DNA of 64,000 bases. Source: RHLJ01 sp963974345 (lineage in GTDB: Bacteria > Bacteroidota > Rhodothermia > Balneolales > Balneolaceae). Below are positions 43,432 through 52,625 of this stretch, piece after piece; the stretch's first letter is position 1, and every line of letters begins with the position of its first letter. The notes under the pieces are model-generated. The model was not told the origin of the DNA. It saw only the letters and a list, made by a program, of their open reading frames with translations, and did no database searches. The translations under genes were made by a program, and so were the position numbers. The DNA lies in assembly GCA_963974345.1 (NCBI GenBank), contig CAXBBW010000017.1:31287-95286 (forward strand), in the 5' to 3' direction.

Positions 43432-43571
43432 GATAATATTAACTGACTCTTGAGTTTTTAAATAGAACGTTGAAGTATAGCAAATCTGATTTTGAAGTGG
43501 AAAACAATTATTCGATCATTTCCCGCTTTCGTGTAAACGAATAAGGGACCGTATTTATTTAAGGTCGTTTT

Positions 43572-44363
43572 TTATTTCGGGATAGTTGCAATGATCCGTA
43601 ACGGAGCGCCGCTTCCATCTTTAATTTTCATCGGAAGGGCTATGACGTAAGCACCGGTTGCCGGCAACTGATCCAGATTCGCCACATTTTCAAAGCCGGG
43701 AATGTTGCTAGCAAACAAAATCCTGTGTGTCATATACTGTGTCGATTTTCCATAATCTAAACTCGGAGTATCAAGTCCAACAGCTTTTACCGATCGATTT
43801 TCAACCAACCACTGAGCCGCATCAGGATGAATTCCCGGAAAACTCAGGTTTGCGACTCCCTCGGCTCCACGTAAAGTTGTGCCCAAATAAGATTCAGCAT
43901 CCGGCCAGAGTGCACCAAGACCGGTATGAAATAGTAAAATACTTCCTTTTGGGATGGAACCATGTTCCACTTCCCATGCCTGTATGTCTTTGGGAAGAAT
44001 CTGGTAGTCCCGGTTTTCAGAAACTTGTTTACTTACATCAATTACTGCCGCATTTCCTGAAAGTTGATCAATGCTGAGCTCATCCACCGTTTGTTTTCCT
44101 TCTGAAAAGTGAATGGGAGCGTCCAGATGGGTGCCACCGTGTTCTGCCGTACTAAATTTGAAGGCTTCGTAATAATAGCCGCCATCGGTCTGACCCACAA
44201 AAACGGTATCCATTTGCCAGGTATCGGAAGTTGGCCAGTACAGGGTTTCGGAACTGTAATCGTGGGTCAGGTCAATCCAGACTCCGTCTTCAAAGGAATG
44301 TTTTTCAACGGGCGTGCAGAATGCAGTTAAAGTAATGAGAGATATCAGGATAGGAGATTTCAT
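43572..44363 (-). CDS. Cyclase/KynB-family metal-dependent hydrolase, lipoprotein
   Basis: A 263-residue protein. The signal ISLITLTAFC ends in a lipobox-like cysteine. The family motif HGGTHLDAPIHF (HxGTHxDxPxH, about 76-87) supplies metal ligands, and GLDTPSLDYG with the FPGIHPDAAQWL region completes the fold. Relatives include kynurenine formamidase and other cyclic-amide hydrolases; the real substrate is not evident, and secretion argues against classic kynurenine metabolism. Flanked by unrelated genes. Confidence 0.85.
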   Translation of the reverse strand: MKSPILISLITLTAFCTPVEKHSFEDGVWIDLTHDYSSETLYWPTSDTWQMDTVFVGQTDGGYYYEAFKFSTAEHGGTHLDAPIHFSEGKQTVDELSIDQLSGNAAVIDVSKQVSENRDYQILPKDIQAWEVEHGSIPKGSILLFHTGLGALWPDAESYLGTTLRGAEGVANLSFPGIHPDAAQWLVENRSVKAVGLDTPSLDYGKSTQYMTHRILFASNIPGFENVANLDQLPATGAYVIALPMKIKDGSGAPLRIIATIPK

Positions 44364-44421
44364 AATCCAGTGGTTTATTGAACTGGAATATAGAAATCAG
44401 CGCTTAGATATCGAACAGGGA

Positions 44422-45114
44422 TTATTTAATCTTTTCGATTAGTTTGCCATCCTCATACATTTCCTGCTCAAGAATATTCCCCTGTTCATCGTACAAGGTC
44501 ATTATCTTTTCATAAACTAATGCTCTGCGTTCTCCAGAAGAGGAAAACATCTCAAACTTTAGCTGACCATTCGGATGCCACTCTCTGAAAACAGTTAGGC
44601 TGTCATCAGGTTCCGGAGTTCCTACCCATTCCCTCACAATTTGATTGTCGGGACCAAATTGTCGAAACCCAGCTTGAAGACCATTTTCAAAAACGTTTTC
44701 AACACGATAAAACTGGTTTCCATCTTCATCAAATTCAATAGTGCCAACTATTAATCCGTCTTCAAAAAACTGTTTACGATATAACTGATTATCCTCAGGG
44801 CTATATAAATTAAGTTCGCCTGTATATAGCTCGCCATTCAGAGTGAAATACTGTGAGTCTCGAGGGTTTTTAGGTACAACATCAAGATCAGCAGACAATT
44901 CGTTTCCATTAGAATCGAGCCCCCAACTAAAGTAACTCTCCGGAGTGCTATTGGTGCAAAATAAAAATACGAGCGCTCCAAAAGCGGGAACTAATACAAC
45001 CGACTTTGAGAAGCTTTTTAACAGTGAAAACTCTCTGCGCATCATTTGAAGTCTCTTTACAGCAAGTGAATAATCTAATCTGGATGTAAGCGATATGCTG
45101 AAGAGGCGCTTCAT
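44422..45114 (-). CDS. YwqK/MORN-like repeat protein of the blaI-M56 operon
   Basis: A 230-residue protein with one hydrophobic segment near residues 39-54 (VVLVPAFGALVFLFC) and a periplasmic or outer region of MORN/YwqK-type repeats: YTGELNLYSPEDNQLY, YRKQFFEDGLIVGTIEF, FREWHPNGQLKFEMF, YDEQGNILEQEMYEDG. Such repeats bind proteins or membranes; function unknown. Its ATG overlaps the stop of the M56 gene (TAATG), so it is translationally coupled as the third gene of the BlaI-regulated operon. Confidence 0.7.
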   Translation of the reverse strand: MKRLFSISLTSRLDYSLAVKRLQMMRREFSLLKSFSKSVVLVPAFGALVFLFCTNSTPESYFSWGLDSNGNELSADLDVVPKNPRDSQYFTLNGELYTGELNLYSPEDNQLYRKQFFEDGLIVGTIEFDEDGNQFYRVENVFENGLQAGFRQFGPDNQIVREWVGTPEPDDSLTVFREWHPNGQLKFEMFSSSGERRALVYEKIMTLYDEQGNILEQEMYEDGKLIEKIK

Positions 45115-47084
45115 TAATCAATTAAAATTGCACTGTGAAAAGGAGCCATTCCTTGACTGGGGCGGTACTTCTCTGCCATTTCATCAAATGCTTTATATGT
45201 GTAAAGTTGAATTTCAAAATCGAAAGGCAAACGGCGGTTTGCATTCCAGCGAACTTCATAACTTTCTGCATGATGAATATTAGATGGGTTAATATGTACA
45301 AGCTCATTATTTTGGATGATCTCACCATCTAAAAGAATTTTATAGGTGGAGGAGTCTTGCCATTGTTCCATTTCTTCTTTGGTTGGATTTCTCTCTAATG
45401 GGATAGGATATACTTGAGTAACGAACGACTTACTGGTGTTTTCAACCAGGTATTTTTTCTCGGTAACGCTTAGTTCACCAATAGTGGTTGAAACAACATT
45501 GCCATTAGCATCAATGTAATGAATAGCTAAATGCTTGTCTTCCTTTGCTAAGTTAAACTCGAAAGGGGAAGGATGTTTTCTCCCTGTTTTAAGCTCCATC
45601 TCAATAGGCATATATTGAAGAGCAAGATTTGAAGGTAAGTTACCAATGATAAATTTTTGCGAACTTAAAGGAAGCGACTCGTACTGAGTTTTCAGAGCAT
45701 CATACGAGGTGTATAAAACATCATCCTTGTTTTTGGGAAGTTCTTCGTAGCTTTTTCTTAGTGTATGATACTCGCTAAGTTGCTTTTCAAATAAAAGTTC
45801 TTGTTCCGTTAGTTTAACGTTTTTGATCAAGTTTTCAGGAATTTTAGGTACGACATATAGTTTTTGCTCGCTAGGAGTTAATCTTTGATGAAGCCAAACC
45901 AAGCGAATTCTCTGATATAATAAATCTCGATCAGTTTTACTCCCATTGATAAATCCTTGTTCAATGGTATTATATGTATTGAGCCGTTCGCTAAAATCTG
46001 AAACAAAATGAGAGGGTTTTATATTTTCTGTAGGGTCAATTCCTTCAATCTGAGTATGAGCTTGTACGTAGAAACTACTCGCTCTTTCTTGAGATGGTTG
46101 ACTAGTTTCTGGGGTACTTACTGCTTGAACTTTTGAGGAAACGTTAGTACTCGTCCATAAAAAACTGAAAGTAAGTACAGGGATTAGCATCGTGAGCGTG
46201 GTAATTTTTCTTTGTCGGGTAGTTTTATTTGAAATCATAAAAACTCTCTTCTTTGTATTTGATAGGTTGAATTTACTTGTCATGGTCACGGTCCCTTGAT
46301 CAGTGGAACAGGCACTGATAAGTATTTTTTGGTAAGATTTGGCATTTGTACCGACTGAGAGTACAGAATCATCCGCCAGAAACTCATGGTTTAGCTGAAT
46401 AGCATGTTTGTAATAATAAAGTACGGGATTAAACCAGAAGGCGGTTTTGATCAGCTCAATAAAAAGTACATCCAGTGAATGCTTTTGTCGGATGTGGGTA
46501 AGCTCATGCTCGAGGATTTCAGGATTAATCTTATCGGACTCAAAGTCACTTTTATTGAGAAAAATCCATTTTAAGAACGATTGAGGAGTGATTTTTTCCT
46601 CAAGTAAAACCAGGGTAGAGCTTTTGAAAGATGATTTAACCCCCAGCCTCACTTTAGAGAATAGCTCAAACAATCCTGCACCAAAGCGAATCAAAAAGAA
46701 TAAAGTGATTAACCCGTAAATGAGTAGTAGAATCTGTTGCTTGCTAAAGAGAGGTTTTTCCGACTGGATCTGTATTGAAGCTACTCCTTCGATTTCAGAC
46801 GATGAAGCAGGGGCAGGAGCGTCAGATATAATCGGCTCAATGGATTTAGCAACAAAGTCTGAAGGTGCGTTTACGGTCGATTCAACTTTGCTAATTTCAA
46901 CTCCGGCAATAGTAGTATTAGGACTGATACTTACTTCTACCAATGGCGCAGTCAGTCCCAAAACCAAAGCCGCTAATAAGAAGAAGCGATTAAAGGTGTG
47001 CATCTTTTCATTTTCCAGGAAGAGCTTATAAACCCCTAAAAGCAGGGCAAGCAAAATGGTGGATTTTACGAGATAGATAATCAT
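45114..47084 (-). CDS. M56-family (BlaR1/MecR1-like) membrane metallopeptidase
   Basis: A 656-residue protein. N-terminal transmembrane helices (TILLALLLGVYKLFL, FFLLAALVLGLTAPL, LLIYGLITLFFLIRFGA) surround a cytoplasmic zinc protease domain with LEHELTHIRQKHSLD (HExxH, about 191-195) and LNHEFLADD (third ligand). A further helix (TLTMLIPVLTFSFLWT) leads to a large, poorly conserved outer domain of about 330 residues. Unlike BlaR1 there is no penicillin-binding sensor domain. The family cleaves the BlaI-type repressor on signal. It overlaps the blaI gene by 4 bp. Confidence 0.9.
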   Translation of the reverse strand: MIIYLVKSTILLALLLGVYKLFLENEKMHTFNRFFLLAALVLGLTAPLVEVSISPNTTIAGVEISKVESTVNAPSDFVAKSIEPIISDAPAPASSSEIEGVASIQIQSEKPLFSKQQILLLIYGLITLFFLIRFGAGLFELFSKVRLGVKSSFKSSTLVLLEEKITPQSFLKWIFLNKSDFESDKINPEILEHELTHIRQKHSLDVLFIELIKTAFWFNPVLYYYKHAIQLNHEFLADDSVLSVGTNAKSYQKILISACSTDQGTVTMTSKFNLSNTKKRVFMISNKTTRQRKITTLTMLIPVLTFSFLWTSTNVSSKVQAVSTPETSQPSQERASSFYVQAHTQIEGIDPTENIKPSHFVSDFSERLNTYNTIEQGFINGSKTDRDLLYQRIRLVWLHQRLTPSEQKLYVVPKIPENLIKNVKLTEQELLFEKQLSEYHTLRKSYEELPKNKDDVLYTSYDALKTQYESLPLSSQKFIIGNLPSNLALQYMPIEMELKTGRKHPSPFEFNLAKEDKHLAIHYIDANGNVVSTTIGELSVTEKKYLVENTSKSFVTQVYPIPLERNPTKEEMEQWQDSSTYKILLDGEIIQNNELVHINPSNIHHAESYEVRWNANRRLPFDFEIQLYTYKAFDEMAEKYRPSQGMAPFHSAILID

Positions 47085-47452
47085 TGAGCTTTCCTCTCTA
47101 TTTCTTTTTCAATGATGGATTTCAATTCCTCCAGTTCCGTCGCCGATAAATTCGTCTCAGAAGTGAAAAAAGAAGCAAACTGAGCCGAGGAGTTGTTGAA
47201 GAACTTTTTAATCAACCCATTTACATGCTTCGAAAAGTAATCCGATTTCTTTACCAGCGGATAATACTCTCGGGAGCGCCCATGTTGATTATAATCTACA
47301 AAACCTTTTTCCTGCATCCGCTTTAGTAACGTTGCCGTAGTAGTTGGCGCAGGTTTAGGATCTTGATATTGTTCCAGCAAATCACTCATGTATGCTTTTT
47401 CAAGCTTCCAGAGATGTTGCATCAGTTCTTCTTCAGTTTGGGATAATGACAT
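47081..47452 (-). CDS. BlaI/MecI/CopY-family transcriptional repressor
   Basis: A 123-residue winged-helix protein: QTEEELMQHLWKLEKAYMSD then TTTATLLKRMQEKGFVDYNQ with the wing GRSREYYPLV, and a C-terminal dimerisation helix region containing NSSAQFASFFTSETNLS, likely the protease target area. It should repress its own operon through the two palindromes 2-37 bp upstream of its start. The M56 gene downstream overlaps by 4 bp. The signal is unknown; no beta-lactamase gene is present here. Confidence 0.93.
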   Translation of the reverse strand: MSLSQTEEELMQHLWKLEKAYMSDLLEQYQDPKPAPTTTATLLKRMQEKGFVDYNQHGRSREYYPLVKKSDYFSKHVNGLIKKFFNNSSAQFASFFTSETNLSATELEELKSIIEKEIERKAQ

Positions 47453-47453
47453 G

Positions 47454-47489
47454 TTCTACACTTTTAGAATAATTTCTACAAGTGTAGAA
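47454..47489. promoter_or_regulatory. Tandem BlaI-type operators
   Basis: TTCTACACTTTTAGAA (47454-47469, near-perfect) and TTCTACAAGTGTAGAA (47474-47489, perfect 7-bp arms) match the BlaI/MecI pattern TACAnnTGTA. Their starts are exactly 20 bp apart, about two helical turns. They lie immediately upstream of blaI. Confidence 0.75.
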
Positions 47490-47579
47490 TAAAATAATTA
47501 AAGAATCAATTATTTTATTTAACCTAGTGAAAGCGTGGAGTTGGAACGCCCCGACACAGAGCATCGGAGCTAGATAATT

Positions 47580-48713
47580 TTAAGCAAACCTATCCGCTAA
47601 CCGATTGATCAAATATCCACTCTCCGTCAATGCTTGCGTAGCAAACTTACCAAAGAAATCAGTAACTCCTTCGAACTCACGGATAAAGCCTTCACGATCA
47701 TTTTCTTCGACCAATTTTGCCAGTTTCTTATGGTGTTCAAAGAAGTTCATCAACAACTCACGGCGCTCCTTATTAGAGAAAACGATGTCCGCGTATAGCT
47801 CTGCACTTTGAGCAAATATACGTCCAGTCATCATCAGCTCCGCTCTATAAATCGGAGAAGAGTAGTCTAACATATCTGCTGGCTTTAAATCATAATGCTC
47901 CATAAACGAGCCATGAAGCAACGCTACAAAATGTCGTAACCCCTGTACCAAGTGCATCACATGATCGTGCTTTTCAGGCTCCGCATGTACAATTCTCATT
48001 CCCCACAACTCACACTGCTTGATAAACCAATTTGCTTTTTCAGCGTCTCTTGCGGGACAAACAACCATCAACTGCTTCGAGAGATTTTCTACATCAGGTC
48101 CGTGCATTGGATGCAGCCCAAGAACGGGGCCATCGTGATTATCCAGCATAGCCTTCATTGGTACCGATTTATTACTTGTGAAATCAGCTAAAATAGTTTC
48201 TTTTTTTAGTCGTCCTTTTAACCGTTCAATCACGTGTTCTGTAACGTTGATGGGAACGGTGATTATCACCAAATCCAGTTTATCACTTAAACCTTCAAGC
48301 TCATGCCAATTACTTTTATCTATAGAATAGGTCTGATGTCCTGTTTGTTTGGTAATCCTTTTGTAAAGCTTCCCCATTCCCCCATCACCTCCTATATAAA
48401 GTATATTTTTCGGCTCTTCGGTAGCTATTGGGAATTTCTCCTGCGATTGACTGTCTCGAGAAGAGCTCATGATCATCCGTAGAAAATCTTCTGCCCAAAC
48501 CGGGTCAATTCCTTTCTTTTGAGCCATGGCTTTATATCGCTCACTTTTCTCGGTTTCACGTTCTGGCACAAATACTGGGAGTTTATTTTCTACTTTTGCG
48601 CGGATTACATCTTGTACCGTTTTTGCTCTTTCCGCCAGTAAATCTAGGATTTCCTCATCGATTTCGTCAATACGTTTTCTTGGACTTTCTAATTCTTTAT
48701 GACGATGGGGCAT
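47580..48713 (-). CDS. tyrA: Bifunctional chorismate mutase / prephenate dehydrogenase
   Basis: A 377-residue T-protein. Residues 1-90 are an AroQ-type chorismate mutase (RKRIDEIDEEILDLLAERAK then VQDVIRAKVENKLPVFVPER). From about 102 the NAD-binding prephenate dehydrogenase domain begins at NILYIGGDGGMGKLYKRI, with LGLHPMHGPD and HDHVMHLVQGLRHF. It makes 4-hydroxyphenylpyruvate for tyrosine. The fused layout matches E. coli TyrA in length. Divergent from uvrB across 161 bp. Confidence 0.94.
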   Translation of the reverse strand: MPHRHKELESPRKRIDEIDEEILDLLAERAKTVQDVIRAKVENKLPVFVPERETEKSERYKAMAQKKGIDPVWAEDFLRMIMSSSRDSQSQEKFPIATEEPKNILYIGGDGGMGKLYKRITKQTGHQTYSIDKSNWHELEGLSDKLDLVIITVPINVTEHVIERLKGRLKKETILADFTSNKSVPMKAMLDNHDGPVLGLHPMHGPDVENLSKQLMVVCPARDAEKANWFIKQCELWGMRIVHAEPEKHDHVMHLVQGLRHFVALLHGSFMEHYDLKPADMLDYSSPIYRAELMMTGRIFAQSAELYADIVFSNKERRELLMNFFEHHKKLAKLVEENDREGFIREFEGVTDFFGKFATQALTESGYLINRLADRFA

Positions 48714-48874
48714 GGTTTTTAGTTATTGTATGTTTATCAGATAATCGAGTTCGGCACCCTTTTCAAGGTGGCTTTATTGCTTGCTCTTAAAATTAAGGTC
48801 AAATATTTCCTGTTCCTTAATCTAAAAGAATTTACCTTTCTTTTTGGTCTATTTTCATTTGAAATTAATTTTTT

Positions 48875-50929
48875 ATGTCTGAATTCAAACTTGTTTCCCC
48901 TTACAAACCCGCCGGAGATCAACCTACGGCAATAGCCGATCTTACTGAGGGTGTTAAGGCAGGTGATAAATTTCAGACTTTATTGGGTATAACGGGCTCA
49001 GGTAAAACACGAACAATTGCTAACGTCCTTGAAAATGTGCAAAAACCAACTTTGGTGATGAGTCACAATAAAACCTTGGCTGCCCAACTTTTTCGTGAAT
49101 TGAGTGACTTTTTTCCTGATAATCGGGTCGAGTTTTTCATTTCTTATTACGATTACTACCAGCCTGAAGCATATCTCTCGGCCCAAGATAAATACATCGA
49201 GAAAGATCTATCTATCAATGAAGAAATTCAGCGCCTTCGGTTGCGAGCGACAAGTTCATTGCTTTCGGGGCGCCGGGATGTGATTATCGTTTCATCTGTT
49301 AGTTGTATTTACGGGATTGGGTCTCCATCGGAGTATGCGAAGTTGATTGTTTCGCTACACATTGGAATGGAAATCCCGCGTAATAAGCTGCTCTATGATA
49401 TGGTTGATCTTCATTATACGCGTAATGATCACGATTTTAAGCGGGGTGTTTTTCGTGTTCGTGGAGATGTTATTGATGTTTTCCCCGCTTACTCTGATGA
49501 AGGATTACGAATTACCATGTGGGGCGATGAAATTGAGAAACTTCAACTTTTTGATACCGATACTGGTGGAATAATTGATGATGTTCAGGAATTCAAAATC
49601 TATCCAGCTTCACATTATGTGACTACAAAATCTCGTTTGGAAGCTTCTATCCAACAAATTCGAGATGAGTTACAGTGGCGAACTAAAGTGTTGATAGATG
49701 AAGGTAAATTTTTAGAAGCAAAACGTCTTGAACAACGCACAATCTTTGATATTGAGATGATTCAGGAAATCGGATATTGTTCCGGTATCGAGAATTATTC
49801 TCGGTATTTAAGTGCTCGCAAACCGGGTGAACGTCCTTTTTGTTTAATGGATTATTTTCCAGAAGACTATCTGATTGTAGTTGATGAAAGCCATCAAACC
49901 ATCCCACAAATTTCTGCCATGTATGGGGGCGATCGCTCACGAAAAATTCAGCTTGTAGATCATGGCTTCCGCCTTCCTTCTGCGCTAGATAATCGCCCGC
50001 TTACTTTTGATGAATGGGAGAATAATGTTAAGCAAGTTATTTTTGTAAGTGCTACTCCCAGAGAATATGAATTGGAGAAAAGTGGCGGTGTGTATGCCGA
50101 ACAAATCATTCGCCCAACGGGATTAATGGAGCCTCAACTTGAAGTTCGACCTCTTGGAAATCAAGTTGATGACTTGTTGGATGAAATTCGAATCCGAATA
50201 GCTAAAAAAGAGCGCGTTCTTGTTATTACATTAACAAAACGCTTGAGTGAAGAGTTAAGCGAATATCTTAAGAATTTGGGTATTTCTGCAGCCTATATGC
50301 ATAGTGAACTGGATGCTCTGGAGCGTATCGAAGTAATCTATAAATATCGTCGCGGCGACTTTGATGTGTTAGTCGGTATCAACTTGCTCCGAGAAGGAAT
50401 TGATATCCCTGAACTGAGTTTGGTTGCAATTATGGATGCCGATAAGGAAGGCTTTCTTCGTTCTGCAACATCACTTTTTCAAATTGTTGGTAGGGCTGCT
50501 CGAAACGTAGATGGACGCGCTATTCTTTATGCTGATAAAATTACAGATAGTATGAGGCAGGTTCTCGATGAAACCGAGCGAAGACGAAAAGTCCAGGCAG
50601 ACTATAATGAGAAACACGGTATCACTCCGACAACTATTTCCAAAGAACTTAAGCCTTTAGTTGATCCTGCTCTAATTTCTAACAAAGGCTTTGATTATGA
50701 GGGCGAAGCAGCAAAAGCGGCTGAGTATGATTATCTGGAATCTATCAAGGTTGCAGAAGATGGCGTTAAATACAAAGCTAGTCCCGCTATGAACGAGGTT
50801 ACCTTTGAAAGCAAGGACAAACTAATTGCTCACCTTCGTGAAACAATGCTTCAATCTGCAAGAAATATGGAGTTTGAAGAAGCGGCAAGAATTCGAGATC
50901 AAATTGGGAAGCTTGAAAAGGAATTGTAA
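48875..50929 (+). CDS. uvrB: UvrABC system protein B
   Basis: A 684-residue helicase-like nucleotide excision repair subunit. Walker A: GITGSGKTRTIANVL (about 38-52). The damage-probing beta-hairpin region is YYDYYQPEAYLSAQDKYIEK. DEAD-type box VVDESHQTIPQ, motif VI FQIVGRAARN and a C-terminal UVR motif (LIAHLRETMLQSARNMEFEE then AARIRDQI) that binds UvrC are present. Full length and intact. Confidence 0.97.
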   Translation: MSEFKLVSPYKPAGDQPTAIADLTEGVKAGDKFQTLLGITGSGKTRTIANVLENVQKPTLVMSHNKTLAAQLFRELSDFFPDNRVEFFISYYDYYQPEAYLSAQDKYIEKDLSINEEIQRLRLRATSSLLSGRRDVIIVSSVSCIYGIGSPSEYAKLIVSLHIGMEIPRNKLLYDMVDLHYTRNDHDFKRGVFRVRGDVIDVFPAYSDEGLRITMWGDEIEKLQLFDTDTGGIIDDVQEFKIYPASHYVTTKSRLEASIQQIRDELQWRTKVLIDEGKFLEAKRLEQRTIFDIEMIQEIGYCSGIENYSRYLSARKPGERPFCLMDYFPEDYLIVVDESHQTIPQISAMYGGDRSRKIQLVDHGFRLPSALDNRPLTFDEWENNVKQVIFVSATPREYELEKSGGVYAEQIIRPTGLMEPQLEVRPLGNQVDDLLDEIRIRIAKKERVLVITLTKRLSEELSEYLKNLGISAAYMHSELDALERIEVIYKYRRGDFDVLVGINLLREGIDIPELSLVAIMDADKEGFLRSATSLFQIVGRAARNVDGRAILYADKITDSMRQVLDETERRRKVQADYNEKHGITPTTISKELKPLVDPALISNKGFDYEGEAAKAAEYDYLESIKVAEDGVKYKASPAMNEVTFESKDKLIAHLRETMLQSARNMEFEEAARIRDQIGKLEKEL

Positions 50930-51026
50930 GATTTCTCATTCCATTTTAAAGTCATCCGGAGCTACTCTGTTTCTTGCACATCTTTACGTGTCTAAACTCC
51001 TCGGTTCCTTGGAGAAAGACTTTAGC

Positions 51027-51121
51027 ATCATTCTGAGGATACTTCCGAAGAATCTACTCTACCTGTATGTAGCTAGTTCGCTTCCAGGGCAGACTCTTCG
51101 CTATCACTTTGAGTGACTGAA
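51027..51121. repeat. Dispersed element (TCATTCTGAGG family), fuller copy
   Basis: The left part equals the 28-bp unit at 15080-15107. The right end AGACTCTTCGCTATCACTTT then GAGTGACTGA is its imperfect inverse, giving a long imperfect hairpin. It occupies the 412-bp uvrB-marR gap. Confidence 0.55.
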
Positions 51122-51132
51122 GATAATAGTAA

Positions 51133-51152
51133 AGACGCAATATTTTGCGTCT
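51133..51152. repeat. Short palindrome in the uvrB-marR gap
   Basis: AGACGCAA-TATT-TTGCGTCT is a perfect 8-bp hairpin. It has no adjacent T-run on either strand, so it is more like a REP unit than a terminator. The rest of the gap shows nothing codable. Confidence 0.5.
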
Positions 51153-51341
51153 CAAGGACAAATCATTTTTTTTGCCCCTCACTCAAATGCTCTGCGCTGG
51201 AACGGTTCTAATTAAGCATAATTTCAGCTCAAAAATTAATCAAAAAAGGGAGCAAGCGTTCAAGCCCGCCCCCTGAGGGATTTATGGAGTTCTTAAAAAG
51301 AAATTTCCAAATAATTAACAGTCTATAAACCTACATATCCG

Positions 51342-51800
51342 TTAATTATTTTCCTTCATTCCAACTTTTTTACAAAGTCGGCCTAACTCCTTAAGTTCCT
51401 CAGGGGTGAGAACGGAAAATTCTTCAACAATTTTTTCAACATGGCTGGGAAAATAATTCGAAATGAACTCTTTTCCCTCATCAGTTAGGCTCACAATGGA
51501 AGCCCTACGATCGTTTGGGTCTGTTTCTCTCTTTACATAATTTCTCTTTTCTAGATTATCAATGACCATGGTAATATTTCCTCCGGTCTTCAATAATTTA
51601 GCGCCCAATTCTTTTTGATTTGAAGAGCCGACATGTAGTAGCGCTTCTAACACCCCAAATTGGCTAAGTGTCAATTTTTGGCACGATTCTGCGAGATTTC
51701 TACTAAGCCGGTTGTTGATGCTCTCTGAAGCTCTCGTCATTTTGATGAAAGCATTTAATGTTTCAATCTCTTTTTTGGTCCCTTTAAAATGTGTTGGCAT
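51342..51800 (-). CDS. MarR-family transcriptional regulator
   Basis: A 152-residue winged-helix regulator. The fold is visible as LTLSQFGVLEALLHVGSSNQ (about 43-62), recognition region KELGAKLLKTGGNITMVIDN (about 63-82), and the wing KRETDPNDRRASIVSLTDEG with the family signature DxRR. Likely controls a nearby or stress-linked operon; no effector is evident. It lies 57 bp downstream of xth on the same strand. Confidence 0.92.
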   Translation of the reverse strand: MPTHFKGTKKEIETLNAFIKMTRASESINNRLSRNLAESCQKLTLSQFGVLEALLHVGSSNQKELGAKLLKTGGNITMVIDNLEKRNYVKRETDPNDRRASIVSLTDEGKEFISNYFPSHVEKIVEEFSVLTPEELKELGRLCKKVGMKENN

Positions 51801-51857
51801 GTTTAATTATACTATTTGTTTAGTATTAAACAAACGATTCCTCAATATTTTAGTTCT

Positions 51858-52625
51858 CTAAATGTCATAAGTAACCGTAACAGGTGCATGATCAGACATA
51901 TCCCAATCCTTCTCCACATAAGCTTCCCTCGCAGCCTCTGAAAGCGACGAGGTAGCTAGGTGATAATCTATTCTCCATCCCTTATTTCTTTCTTTTGAGG
52001 CGGCTCGGTAGCTCCACCATGAATATAAGTCGGGCATTCCTTTATTGAGATTCCGGAATACATCTTCGTACCCTAGATTAAGAAACTCTGTAATCCAAGC
52101 CCGTTCTTCGGGAAGAAAACCAGAATTTTTATGCTGTTGGGATGGATTATGAATATCTATTTCTTCGTGACAAATATTGAAATCGCCACAAAAAAGGCTT
52201 GGTTTACTATCACCAACAAACTCTTCTCCAAAAGGAAGAAATTCTTTTAAAAACTTCATCTTTAATTCTTGCCGATGATCACCACTAGAACCACTTGGAA
52301 CATAGACTGAGAATAGACGGAATTTTTCAAACTCCGCCATTATAACTCGTCCTTCTTCATCAATCCAATCAACCCCAATTCCCTCTTGAATTGAAATTGG
52401 CTCTGATTTACTAAAAATAGCTACTCCAGAATATCCTTTCTTTTCTGCAGAGTAATAGATTTGATGATAATCTAACTCTTTAAGTTCTTCTGGTACCTGA
52501 TCAATATCAGCCCGTAACTCTTGGAAGCAAATAATATCGGGAGAGGTTTTTTCTAACCATAGCATTAACCCTTTCTTATGCGCTGCCCTAACTCCATTAA
52601 TATTATAAGAGCTGATTTTAAGCAT
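51858..52625 (-). CDS. xth: Exodeoxyribonuclease III (AP endonuclease)
   Basis: A 255-residue EEP-family nuclease for base-excision repair. Motifs: SYNINGVRAA (about 5-14), ICFQELRADIDQVPEE (catalytic Glu), LFSVYVPSGS, FCGDFNICHEEIDIH, WWSYRAASKERNKGWRIDYH and the C-terminal MSDHAPVTVTY. Start ATG 52625 overlaps the tyrS stop by 1 bp (TGATG), indicating coupling; a TTG just before is ignored. Confidence 0.94.
   Translation of the reverse strand: MLKISSYNINGVRAAHKKGLMLWLEKTSPDIICFQELRADIDQVPEELKELDYHQIYYSAEKKGYSGVAIFSKSEPISIQEGIGVDWIDEEGRVIMAEFEKFRLFSVYVPSGSSGDHRQELKMKFLKEFLPFGEEFVGDSKPSLFCGDFNICHEEIDIHNPSQQHKNSGFLPEERAWITEFLNLGYEDVFRNLNKGMPDLYSWWSYRAASKERNKGWRIDYHLATSSLSEAAREAYVEKDWDMSDHAPVTVTYDI

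Noticed and set aside
45095..45332. Short plus- and minus-strand frames overlapping the M56 gene's 3' end
   Set aside because: They are out-of-frame shadows of the M56 and YwqK-like genes.
51133..51152. uvrB terminator
   Set aside because: The hairpin is 200 bp past the stop and has no T-run next to it; it looks like a REP-type palindrome.
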